64,000 nucleotides of DNA from Aphidius gifuensis (taxonomy: Eukaryota; Arthropoda; Insecta; Hymenoptera; Braconidae), in NCBI RefSeq assembly GCF_014905175.1, contig NC_057789.1:30376555-30440554 (forward strand), read 5' to 3'. The translations under genes and the position numbers were made by a program. Below, piece after piece: positions 36,511 to 46,990 of this stretch (the first letter of the stretch is position 1; the number at the start of each line of letters is the position of its first letter). The notes beneath the pieces were generated by a model. That model was not told the origin of the DNA. It searched no databases and saw nothing but the letters and a program-made list of their open reading frames with translations.

Positions 36511-36885
36511 TGACCGATTTACCAAAATTATTTTATTATTCTATTTTGGCAAATGTCTATGGAAATAATGTAAATTTGCAAAAAAATTTTTTTTCGATTT
36601 TATTATTTGCCGATAGCATTTAAATTAATTCGTAGACTAGATAATTTTTACAGCATTATTTTCTAGTTTAAAAAAAAATTATTAAGTCACATGTTTGTAA
36701 AAGTAATCTGAGCTACGAATTAATTTATATGGAAACATTCTTTCCTAAGATACATTTGCCATAATGAATTAATAAAAATTATTTGCCACTCTAGATTATT
36801 TTTACAGCCATTTGACCAAATAATGTTCTTTTGAACTAGAAAATAATGCTGTAAAAATATTCTAGTCTACGAAGTAATTTATTTG
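36511..36885. mobile_element. Foldback/MITE-like segment with ATTTGCCA-type ends
   Basis: A 38-base arm starting CGTAGACTAG (36631-36668) is matched in reverse complement at 36834-36871 with about two mismatches. Outside it, ATTTGCC/GGCAAAT motifs recur (about 36518, 36548, 36605, 36761, 36781 and 36874). A short hairpin at 36518-36555 ends in ACCAAAAT/ATTTTGG. The same GCCAAAATTATTTTAAT type of sequence closes the other side of the array at 39950-40027. I interpret this as nested terminal inverted repeats of one or more non-autonomous elements. Confidence 0.6.
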
Positions 36886-39835
36886 GCAATTCCTTAGCTA
36901 CATCATTTTCTTAGCTTCTGCTTTTCCTTGGGATTTTTGTTGTTAAAAAATAAATTTACATGTATTTTATTTATAAAAAAAAATAAAAAAGGTCCAAGGA
37001 AAAGCAGTAGCTAAGGAATTAATGTGACTAAGGAATTATTTCCTTGAAATATAATTCTTTATAACATCAGTTCATTTTACACAGTTTCCTTGGACCTTTT
37101 TTATTTTTTTTTATGAATAAAATACATGTAAATTTATTTTTTAAAATTAAAAAGGTCCAAGAAAAAGCAGTAGCTAAGGAATTAATGTGACTAAGGAATT
37201 AATGTGACTAAGGAATTAATGTTGCCAAAGAATTATATTTCAAGGAAATAATTCATTAGTCACATTAATTCCTTAGCTACATCTTTTCCTTAGCCACTGC
37301 TTTTCCTTGGACATTTGTATTATTAAAAAATAAATTCACATGTATTTTATTTATAAAAAAAAAATTAAAAAGGTCCAAGAAAAAGCAGTAGCTAAGGAAA
37401 AGATGTAGCTGAGGAATTAATGTGACCAAAGAATTATGTTTCAAGCAAATAATTCCTTAGTCACCTTAATTCCTTAGCTACTGCTTTTCCTTGGACATTT
37501 GTATTTTTAAAAAATAAATTTACATATATTTTATTTATAAAATAAGTAAAAAATGTCCAAGGAAAAGCAGTAGCTAAGAAAAAGATGTAGCTAAGGAATT
37601 GAGGTTGCCAAAGAATTATGTTTCAAGGAGATAATTCCTTAGTCACATTAATTCCTTAGCTACTGCTTTTCCTTGGACATTTGTATTTTTAAAAAATAAA
37701 TTTACATATATTTTATTTATAAAATAAGTAAAAAATGTCCAAGGAAAAGCAGTAGCTAAGGAAAAGATGGAGCTAAGGAAAAGATGAAGCTAAGGAAAAG
37801 ATGTAGCTAAGGAATTGATGTGACTAAGGAATTATTTCCTTAAAACATAATTCTTTGGTCACCTTAATTCCTTAGCTACTGCTTTTCCTTGGACATTTGT
37901 ATTTTTAAAAAATAAATTTACATGTATTTTATTTATAAAATAAATAAAAAATGTCCAAGGAAAAGATGTAGCTAAGGAAAAGCAGTAGCTAAGGAAAAGA
38001 TGAAGCTAAGGAAAAGATGTAGCTAAGGAATTGATGTGACTAAGGAATTATTTCCTTAAAACATAATTTTTGTCATTTTAATTCCTATTACTGCTTTTCC
38101 TTGGACATTTGTATTTTAAAAAAATAAATTTACATGTATTTTATTTATAAAATAAATAAAAAATGTCCAAGGAAAAGATGTAGCTAAGGAAAAGCAGTAG
38201 CTAAGGAAAAGATGGAGCTAAGGAAAAGATGGAGCTAAGGAAAAGATGTAGCTAAGGAATTGATGTGACTAAGGAATTATTTCCTTGAAACATAATTTTT
38301 TGGCAACATTAATTCCTTAGTCACATCTTTTCCTTAGCTACTGCTTTTCCTTGGTCATTTTAATTTATTAAATAGATAAAATACATGTAAATTTATTTTT
38401 TAAAAATACAAATGTCCAAGGAAAAGCAGTAGCTAAGGAATTAAGGTGACCAAAGAATTATGTTTTAAGGATATAATTCCTTAGTCACATTAATTCCTTA
38501 GCTACATCTTTTCCTTAGCTACTGCTTTTTCTTGGACATTTGTATTTTAAAAAAATAAATTTACATGTATTTTATTTATAAAATAAATAAAAAATGTCCA
38601 AGGAAAAGATGTAGCTAAGGAAAAGATGTAGCTAAGGAAAAGATGTAGCTAAGGAAAAGATGGAGCTAAGGAAAAGATGTAGCTAAGGAATTGATGTGAC
38701 TAAGGATTAATTTCCTTGAAACATAATTTTTTGGCAACATTCCTTGGTCATTTTTATTTATTAAATAGATAAAATACATGTAAATTTATTTTTTAAAAAT
38801 ACAAATGTTCAAGGAAAAGCAGTAGCTAAGGAATTAAGGTGGACAAAGAATTATGTTTTAAGGAAATAATTCCTTAGTCACATTAATTCCTTAGCTACAT
38901 CTTTTCCTTAGCTACTGCTTTTCGTTGGACATTTGTATTTTTAAAAACTAAATTTACATGTATTTTATCTATTTAATAAATTAAAATGACCAAGGAAAAG
39001 CAGTAGCTAAGGAAAAGATGTAGCTAAGGAAAAGATGTGACTAAGGAATTAATGTTGCCAAAGAATTATATTTCATGAAATATCATTAGTTCATTAATTC
39101 TATAATATCTTTCTACTGCTTTTCCTTGGACATTTTTTATTTATTTTATAAATAAAATACATGTAAGTTTATTTTTTAAAAATACAATCGTCCAAGGAAA
39201 AGCAGTAGCTAAGGAAAAGATGTAGCTAAGGAATTAAGGTGACTAAGGAATTAATGTTGCCAAAGAATTATATTTTAAGGAAATAATTCATTAGTCACAT
39301 TAATTTATTACATCTTTTTTCTATTGTGCTTTTCCTGACATTTTTTATTTATTTTATAAATAAAATACATGTAAGTTTATTTTTAAAATACAATCGTCCA
39401 AGGAAAAGCAGTAGCTAGGAAAAGATGTAGCTAAGGAATTAAGGTGACTAGGAATTAATGTTGCCAAAGAATTATATTTTTAAGGAAATAATCATTAGTC
39501 ACATAATTTAGCTACATTTTGCTACTGCTTTTCCTTGGACATTTTTTATTTATTTTATAAATAAAATACATGTAAGTTTATTTTTTAAAAATACAATCGT
39601 CCAAGGAAAAGCAGTAGCTAAGGAAAAGATGTAGCTAAGGAATTAATGTGACTAAGGAATTAATGTTGCCAAAGAATTATATTTTAAGGAAATAATTCAT
39701 TAGTCACCTTAATTCCTCAGCTACATCTTTTCCTTAGCTACTGCTTTTCCTTGGACATTTTTAATTTTTTTTTTATAAATAAAATACATGTAGAATTATT
39801 TTTTAATAATAAAAATGTCCAAGGAAAAGCAGTAT
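36885..39835. repeat. Array of about 15 alternating inverted-repeat (foldback) units
   Basis: The arm CCAAGGAAAAGCAGTAGCTA and its reverse complement alternate all the way across. Forward arms start near 36990, 37152, 37372, 37556, 37738, 37956, 38165, 38412, 38598, 38808, 38990, 39190, 39395, 39600 and 39818, with inverse arms between. Unit length is about 180-220 bp. Two spacers alternate: a hairpin centre containing GTGACTAAGGAATTA...GCCAAAGAATTATA, and an AT spacer containing AAATTTACATGTATTTTATT. A 15-bp sub-repeat (AAGGAAAAGATGTAGCT) is expanded to different counts between units. Neighbouring units are nearly identical, so the array is young or homogenised. It could form very long hairpins in DNA or RNA. 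Confidence 0.9.
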
Positions 39836-39949
39836 AGAATAGATAAGATGAATGACTTTTGTCACGCACACATGTTTACCACCAGACTTCCGAGAAATTA
39901 GCAAAAAAAATGCAAAATTTACAAATTATTTTTCTCCGTGCAGTCATTC

Positions 39950-40027
39950 GCCATAATTATTTTAATTTATTATAACAAATATTAAATATATTTCCTATAA
40001 GAAATTAAAATAATTTTGGCAAATCAT
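39950..40027. repeat. Inverted-repeat boundary on the right of the array
   Basis: GCCATAATTATTTTAATT (from about 39951) and AATTAAAATAATTTTGGC (to about 40022) form a hairpin of about 75 bases. The outer sequence is related to the ATTTACCAAAATTATTTT segment at 36518. Just inside, TTTTTCTCCGTGCAGT (about 39930-39946) resembles a CACTG-type EnSpm end read on the minus strand, though it is preceded by G rather than C. Confidence 0.45.
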
Positions 40028-40429
40028 CTAAGAATTAAATACAATATTTTTTATTTAGTTTTATCATTACTTCAGACATTTGACTAAAGTATTTTAATGT
40101 AAAAGCGGATCAAAAAAATAAGTCAAGATCAAAAAACTTAATCTGCGCATGTAAACAATCTTACCGCCAAAAAGCATCTCACCGGACGGGTGAGGTAAGG
40201 AAATTGGTATTTGCAAGAGAGAGACACGCCTAAAAAAAATGAAACAGTGCTAGTCAACGTCAAAAAAACCTATCCGTTGAACAGTTGTGTCAACGCAGTC
40301 GTCAAATGAGTCTGTGGATATTTAGTGCAGTTTATAAATTCGAGACGTTCAGAAGAAGAATAAAATAACTTTATTTTAATGTTATTAAATAATGTTTTTT
40401 AATGTTATTAAATAATTTTTTTTTAAATA

Positions 40430-40740
40430 AAACAGTGTCATTGTAGTGTTTATGAAAAAAAGAAAAAAAAAAATTTATCAAGGTTGTGTGCATTAAAAAA
40501 AAAAGAAAAAAGATCACATTGTCAAGGTGGGGTTCATAAAAAAAAAAGAACAAATAAATACGTCGTCACAGTGGCGTTTGTAATTATAAAAAAGAACAAA
40601 AAAATACGTCAAGTGGGTGTTTAAAAAAAAAGAAAAAAACAAAAAAATACGTTTTCACAGTGGTGTTTATTAAAAAAAAAGAACAAAAAAAATACGTCAA
40701 GGTGGTGTTTATAGAAAAAAGAAAAAACCTTATTGTTAAC
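40430..40740. repeat. Tandem repeat of about 50-60 bp upstream of the transposase
   Basis: About six degenerate units of the form CAAGGTGGTGTTTATAAAAA, then an A-rich run with AGAACAAAAAAATACGTC. ORFs across it on the minus strand are phenylalanine-rich artefacts of the A-runs. Position upstream of a transposase-like gene suggests a subterminal repeat, by inference. Confidence 0.65.
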
Positions 40741-42009
40741 GTTGTCGACGAGTCTGTCAATAATTTCATCAATACAAAAAACAGGTTATTTTTTTAAATT
40801 ACTTCTCTACAAATTTTAAGTCATATATCGTTCTTTTTTCATTTTATAGTTGCTTACTATATTGCATATGGATTAACTTTATTGATAAACTAAGATTTCT
40901 TTTATTGTATCTCTTTGTCGCTCGGGTTTTCATTATTATTATTATTATGACTCTTGCAAGTTGAATTCATAAAGAAAACAAGTTAAGTGTCGTTCAATTT
41001 TTCTATACAGTTATTTACACAGCAAAAAGAAATTAACCAATGTTAAATTTATATCAGTAAAAGAGAATTACAATTTTCAAATTCAAATATAATAACTCAA
41101 GAGATATACAATTACATCAAAAAATGTTATTTTAATTGAAATTTAAATATAGTAAAAATAAGTTAATGTCAATATTAAATTAATCAAATATAATCTTATT
41201 ATCACTCATTCATACTCAAATTAGTGAAAATTTTTTTTTATTATTATTTATTTTAATAAATGCAATTCAATTAATTATTATATATTTTTGATTTTCGATC
41301 AAGTCAGTCCTACAAACTAAAAAGTAATAATAAAATAGAAAAAAAAATTTCAATTCAATGTTTGAATTTACAGAAAAAAATAAATAAAAAATGTTTAAAA
41401 TTGCTTGAACTTCAGTAGGGTCTTGCCTCCATTTTCAAAGGCGAGCACTCTTACGGATTTTTCCCATCAAATAATAAAAAAGATATAAAATTTAGCATAA
41501 AGGCTGGTATTAATTCTTACTAAAAAATAAATTTTCAAACTGAAATGTCTAATTTCTTCGGATACGTTGCGCATACCTCGTGACTATCCCTTCTTTTTCA
41601 TTTTTTTTCCATGCATATATGTTTGTTATGCAACCACATGTGTTGGTTATTCTACCATTGATGGTATAGCTATTCCAATACATAATTCTCTAATAAAAAC
41701 CATCAATTTTTTTCTTCCATTTAACAAATCATTTTATTTTATACTTCAAAATTTTGATATTTTTTTTTTCGATATTTTAAATCTTTCGATTATTGAAGGC
41801 ATGATAAATAAATAGCTAATAAAAAATTGAGCCTTTTCCAGGACATAATAAATCGTAGATTGATGCTTTATTTTTTTCATTATATTATAATAATATTTTG
41901 GTTTATTCCATTATCAATGTTATTATTATTATTGGTTTTTTAGTTCAAAAATATGTATATCCGTTTAAACCAGATTTTTTTATAAATAGGTTTTATACAC
42001 GTGTGCACG
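40741..42009. other. Leader region of the transposase-like gene
   Basis: AT-rich DNA with no open frame of interest. A splice acceptor-like TTTTTTTATAAATAG ends just before the ATG region (about 41990), so an upstream untranslated exon is possible. The stretch GTTTATAAATTCGAGACGTTCAG near 40330 looks like a core promoter (TATA followed by an initiator-like motif); that position is upstream of the tandem repeat. Confidence 0.35.
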
Positions 42010-44055
42010 ATGCTTTCTAATAAAAAGCGAAAAGCTGATTTCCCATCAAACAGAGAGCTTCAACGCCAAGTAGTTGCTAGAATAGGACATACTGATGATT
42101 CTGCTGAGACGAGTAACCAGAATTCGAATAGTCCAGATATGTTTGATGACAGTAATGTTTCTGAAAGCTATACACCTGTTGACCAGTTATCTTCTAACCC
42201 AGGCAGTGATGATGACTCGATTGAATCAGACACAAGCGACGATAGTATTGATCAAATACTAGATTTCAAAACGCAATTAACCGGTGCTTTCTTACGTACT
42301 GATATGAACCATGTTCAAATCAACGCTGTTCTTAAAGTTCTTCGCACTCATCCATGTCATTCTACTCTGCCAAAAGATGCTAGAACAGTTTTAAAAACTT
42401 CACGAATCCCATGTAAAATATTAAATGTAGCTGGGGGGGAGTACATTGATTTAGATTTCGAAACTGGCGTCCGCTCTATTCTTCAAGGTACTCCAAAAGA
42501 GTTGATTCCTTCTTTGTTACAGATTGATTTTAGTACAGATGGAGCTACGTTAGACAAACAAAATAAAAATTCTATATGGCCAATTCAAATAAGAGTTGCA
42601 AACATCCGTCGATGTAAGCCTGAAATTGTAGCGATTTGGAAAGGCCAATCAAAGCCAAATAGTGCTGAAGAATTTTTTAAAAGATTTATCGATCAAGTTC
42701 TTATTACTTTAAATAATGGTGGCATATTATTCCTAGGTAAAAAAAGAGAAATAATAATACGATGTTTTATCGCTGATGCACCTGGGCGAGCTTTCGCATT
42801 GAATCATCTGGCTCACAACAGCGAGTATCCATGCATTAGGTGTTGGATTCAAGGGAAATCTGTTCGACAAGGTGTGATAGTATTTACAAAACTTTATTCT
42901 AGAGCCCGAGAAATGAACGAGTTATCGTATTCAGAAGGAGGCAGACATAGCAAGGGTGAATGTCCATTGCTTCGTTTAGGAATTGATCCAACAAAGCAAG
43001 TTCCTTTTGAATATCAGCATCTTTTTTGTCATGGCTGCACAGGAAAATTATTAAAAGCTATTGTAGATGGAAAATATAATCTTCAAAAACTTAAGCCTTC
43101 AGCTATTAGAAAAGTTAACAAACGTTTGAATACTATTAAAGAGTATTGTCCTGTTGAATATGCAAGAAACCCTATCGACATCAATAAGCATGGAACTTTC
43201 AAGGATACTGAGCATCGTCAAATCCTGGCTTATACTGGTCCAGTAATTTTCAAAGGTATCATTCATGATGATGCTTATACAAATTTTCTTCTTTTGCATA
43301 TTGGCACTCGTATTTGTATGAGTCCAAATTCTACTGATGATTCACTTTTTCAAGCAGAAGAGGTTTTTAAAACGTTTTGGAGTACTGCTAAGACAATATA
43401 TGGTCAGGAATTTTTTTCATACAACATACATGTTCTTACCCATGCTGTTGAAGACGTCAGAAGATTTGGTAGACTTGATTCTTATTCGGCTTTTCCATAT
43501 GAAAACAACATGATGTATTTTAAAAAAGTAATTAGAAAACCTGGTATGATTTTACAACAAGTTGTTAATCGTCGCATGGAAAAAACCCAATTTGAAAGAC
43601 AATATCTTCTTCACCGATCTGCACCAGATTATTTCAAATGTTCTCAACCACACAACAGTGGGCCCCTGATCCAAACTACTGAACTCAATCATTATCAACA
43701 ATTCCGAAAATATTTTTGTCCAAGATTCACAGTTCGTTTGAGTCAGAACGATAATACTTTTATTTTATCAGATTCATCAGTGTGTGTTATTGAAAACATT
43801 TTGAAAGACGATAACGACGTAATTTTTCTCGTTAAGAAATTTGAAAAAAAAGAAGATTTTTTCAATATAGCTGGTATAAGTTCATCATCTATATCTACAT
43901 TTCTCTGCTCTTCGTTGTCAGCTGAATATACTACAATAACTTTCCAAGATCTTCGAGGAAAATGCTTCAGAATGCCTTTCTGGGACAATGCTGATGAGGA
44001 AACTGACACATTTGTAGTATCTGCTATGTTTTCAACTTTTGAAGACGCGGATTAA
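42010..44055 (+). CDS. DDE transposase-like protein, EnSpm/CACTA (Tnp2)-like, 681 aa, intact
   Basis: One uninterrupted exon; I start at the ATG at 42010 (MLSNKKRKADFPSNR). An acidic Ser/Asp-rich leader (about 30-85) precedes the core. The core has IDFSTDGATL (D173/D177) followed by SIWPIQIRVANI, SKPNSAEEFFKRFIDQV, CFIADAPGRAFALNH (D256), a CIRCW cysteine pair, FCHGCTGKLLKAI, then NIHVLTHAVEDVRRFGRLD and SAFPYENNMMYFKK (E498). The order DGA - SxWPI - DAPxRAF - CxxC - HxLxHxxxxVxxFGxLDxxS - FPxEN parallels the Tnp2/DUF4218 layout of CACTA transposases, with D177, D256 and E498 as the plausible catalytic triad. GC content and codon use are more balanced than in nearby host genes. An intact frame implies recent mobility or domestication. 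The family call is by pattern only. Confidence 0.7.
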   Translation: MLSNKKRKADFPSNRELQRQVVARIGHTDDSAETSNQNSNSPDMFDDSNVSESYTPVDQLSSNPGSDDDSIESDTSDDSIDQILDFKTQLTGAFLRTDMNHVQINAVLKVLRTHPCHSTLPKDARTVLKTSRIPCKILNVAGGEYIDLDFETGVRSILQGTPKELIPSLLQIDFSTDGATLDKQNKNSIWPIQIRVANIRRCKPEIVAIWKGQSKPNSAEEFFKRFIDQVLITLNNGGILFLGKKREIIIRCFIADAPGRAFALNHLAHNSEYPCIRCWIQGKSVRQGVIVFTKLYSRAREMNELSYSEGGRHSKGECPLLRLGIDPTKQVPFEYQHLFCHGCTGKLLKAIVDGKYNLQKLKPSAIRKVNKRLNTIKEYCPVEYARNPIDINKHGTFKDTEHRQILAYTGPVIFKGIIHDDAYTNFLLLHIGTRICMSPNSTDDSLFQAEEVFKTFWSTAKTIYGQEFFSYNIHVLTHAVEDVRRFGRLDSYSAFPYENNMMYFKKVIRKPGMILQQVVNRRMEKTQFERQYLLHRSAPDYFKCSQPHNSGPLIQTTELNHYQQFRKYFCPRFTVRLSQNDNTFILSDSSVCVIENILKDDNDVIFLVKKFEKKEDFFNIAGISSSSISTFLCSSLSAEYTTITFQDLRGKCFRMPFWDNADEETDTFVVSAMFSTFEDAD

Positions 44056-44471
44056 TAATTCAAACTTATGTATATTATGAATTATAATAATATAGTTTTT
44101 TTAATTTTTGAATCTCTATTTATACTACAGATAAATCATAACATATGCAGTAAAAATTACATTTAATAAGTTTTGTTTATACGTATTTTTAAATATAAGG
44201 TATAAAAAAAATTAATGTAGACATCAACAATTATTTAATTTTTCCACTAATATTTTACTATTATAGTTTCTGTCAAATGTATTTTATTATTTAAATTAAA
44301 CCTTTAAAAATGCTGGTAATAAAAATTAAAAATATAAATAGTTTAAATAAAATTTGGTCATTGCCATTAAAAAAAATATATTTATCACTGACGCTAATTT
44401 TAAACAGTTCGCATACTTCTCTTGTATATATCATTTTTCTACTGTACATTTTTTATTTACTTCATATTAGG

Positions 44472-46070
44472 ATGTCAAAAGAAAAGGAAAATTCCGACTT
44501 TTTTATTTTACCTGGAAGACAACGTGGAGCTAAAAGTAAAAATAAAAGAAAGATATTGAATGACGATAATGATAGAGAAATGGAAACGATCTCAGTGTCA
44601 TCACAGATTTCATCATTGGAACATACTTTAAAAAGATCTTCAAACTCTAATGAAAAATCGAGGCTTTTCAGATCAGGATCACAAATAACACAAAAATCAT
44701 ACCAGCAAAATTCATCACCTGCAAGTTCCCAATCAACAGCTGGCAAACGAAAGAAATACACCAACGATGAAGATAATGATGATGACGATAGTGACAGTAT
44801 ATCAGAATTTGATCCAACAGAAAAGTATTTATATATTTGCATAAATCATAACACAGTCGGATTTTTCCAATTTTTATTTTAGTTATTGCTTTTACTATTA
44901 AAATTTTTTTTATTGTATAATTTTATTATTTTGATTTTATATTTTTTTAGTGTAACAAACAATGAAATTCTAACAAGAATGAAAACTCTTGAAGAAGATT
45001 TTAAAGAGTTTAGGAGATCTGTTCATTCGAAACTAGAGTAAGTACTAATTACCAATTGTTTTATACATGTCATCATTATTTTAATATTTAGTATTCGCAA
45101 AATAATCTAACATAATTTATAAATGTATATTATGATTAATTCTAAAATTTCTATAAAATAAATATTGTTACAGTGCTATACTGAAAAATGTGCGAAGTCC
45201 AGATGAAAAAGTACCAAAAAAACCTGAATGTCTTCCATTTAAAAATATGAAAGAGCTCTTAGAGTTTGAGAAAGCTTCAGATAACACTTATAAATCTGTG
45301 GTAAGTCGATGGAATCGTTAATATTTTATCGTATCTCATATTTTTTTAAGAAAATTGTCACAATAAAAACCATGCATTTACACTAATTCACTTTAATTTT
45401 AAATTGTGACTTATAATAATTTTATGTTTTACTTAGGTCGATTATTTATATTGGAAAAGAAGTAAGGACATTTATGAGTCTCTTACAAAATATTTAAAAG
45501 AGGGTTTAGATATTAAAAATTGTGATTTTTCATCGAAGATGACGTGCTATGGCACTCGCAATCAGCATGCTTTCATCACAACATTGTTTTCTGCTGCTTG
45601 CGTTGGTAAGTTTTCAACTGACTTTTATTTTATCATAAAATAAATTTAAATAGGGACAACATTATTTTATCAACTTTTAAATTTTTTTAAAATAATAAAT
45701 TTCTTAATATTTTTTTTTAATTCCAGAGGCTCTATCTAGAAAAAAACCCGTAAGTGAAAGTGACTATACAAAAGAGGTTCAAAGATGTTTTAAAAATCTA
45801 AATGCCACATATGTACGAATGATAAGTAATGGGTGGAAAGAACCATCCCAAAATCAAACAGGCATGGAGCAAAATACAACATTAAATTTGAGTAATAATG
45901 AAAATATTACGTTATCAACCAGCAACGAAACAGTCACACCTACAGCAAATCGCAAGAGAACAGCGACAAATACATTGGATTCTGACAATTTAGACAAAGA
46001 AAGTACATATTCAGATGGAGATATTCAACTAACTGAAGAACAACTTTGCGGAGAAAATTCCGATACATAA
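44472..46070 (+). CDS. Transposase partner: basic/acidic protein with coiled coil and DUF4806-like C domain, 359 aa
   Basis: Exons are 44472-44824, 44951-45037, 45174-45300, 45437-45605 and 45727-46070, all in phase; the ATG directly follows an acceptor (TATTAG|G), so an upstream leader exon is possible. The N-terminal 118 residues are charged and Ser-rich, with PGRQRGAKSKNKRK and GKRKKYT nuclear-signal-like stretches and an acidic run. A short coiled coil (EILTRMKTLEEDFKEFRRSV) follows. Then comes a globular part starting ECLPFKNMKELLEFEKASDN, with a CYGTRNQHAFITTLFSAACV segment, resembling the LPxxTxEExxxFExxL pattern of DUF4806. A Thr/Asn-rich tail ends the protein. It lies 0.4 kb downstream of the transposase on the same strand. 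It may be the element's DNA-binding or regulatory subunit, by inference. Confidence 0.6.
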
Positions 46071-46089
46071 TGATGAGCAAAATGATTAT

Positions 46090-46680
46090 TTAAATCCATA
46101 TGCTTTTATTATTCTTTAATTAAAAAAAAAATACTGGTCAATTCATGATGTAATTATTAAGATTCACGTTTAAATAATCAATATGCTTTTATTGTTCTTA
46201 AATTTAAAAAAAAGTAATGTTCATGTTTTTGTTAAATAGTGATTAGGTAAATCATGATTTAATTATCAAGATTCACGTTTAAATAATCAATATGCTTTTA
46301 TTGTTCTTAAATTTAAAAAAAAGTAATGTTCAATTCAAGAATAATTTGTTTTATATATATATATAATGATTTAAATCAATGTATGCTTTTATTGTTCTTA
46401 AGTTTAAAAAAAAGTAATGTTCAATTCAGGAATAATTTGTTTTTTTTTTCGATATATAATGATTTAAATCAATATGCTTGTATTGTTCCAAATTAAAAAA
46501 AAAGTAATGTTTAATTCAAGAATAATTTGTTTTTTTTTTTTTTTTTGATAAATAATATTATTTTTGATTTAGATCAATATGATTTTATTATTCCTAAATT
46601 AAAGAAAAAAAATATTGTTCAAATCAAAAATTATTTATTGTTTTTGTTAAATAATAATTTAATCAATTAAAGTTTTCTTT
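46090..46680 (+). repeat. Six tandem units of about 92-108 bp downstream of the partner gene
   Basis: Units begin near 46090, 46170, 46275, 46368, 46462 and 46567. Each contains TTTAAAT.AATCAATATGCT, TTTTATTGTTCTTAAATT, a run of A, GTAATGTTCAATTCAAGAAT and an AT tail. Divergence between units is modest. The position at the 3' side of a transposase gene pair fits subterminal repeats of a CACTA-type element. The first unit may include the partner gene's poly(A) region. Confidence 0.75.
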
Positions 46681-46867
46681 TGCCTGCATTTAATACCCTT
46701 TTTTTATTATTATTATTAATATTATTGTTTTTTAAATCTATTTCAAAAGTTATTAAAAAATTACTTGCATTGAAAGCACGGTGAATACACTATGCTCATT
46801 GATGTGTATTGTAAATGCCTGCGCTTCGTGTACACGCCGTGGACGCAGCGTGCAGTCAGATAGAGAA

Positions 46868-46990
46868 TTTATAGACGTGACACAAAAGTCAGTAATGCTG
46901 ACACGGTGGTGCACGATGCTCATTCAGAGCATGCACTTTTGTGTAAAAGAAAGTGCCTGCAAATAAGAAAAATAATATATATGTAAGGCA
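46868..46990 (+). repeat. Right copy of the direct repeat flanking the mobile complex
   Basis: Counterpart of 36165-36285. It contains GAGCATGCACTTTTGTGTAA and ends in AAGAAAAATAATATATATG. It lies just beyond the tandem repeats, so the two copies bracket the foldback array, the transposase and its partner over about 10.7 kb. Confidence 0.5.
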
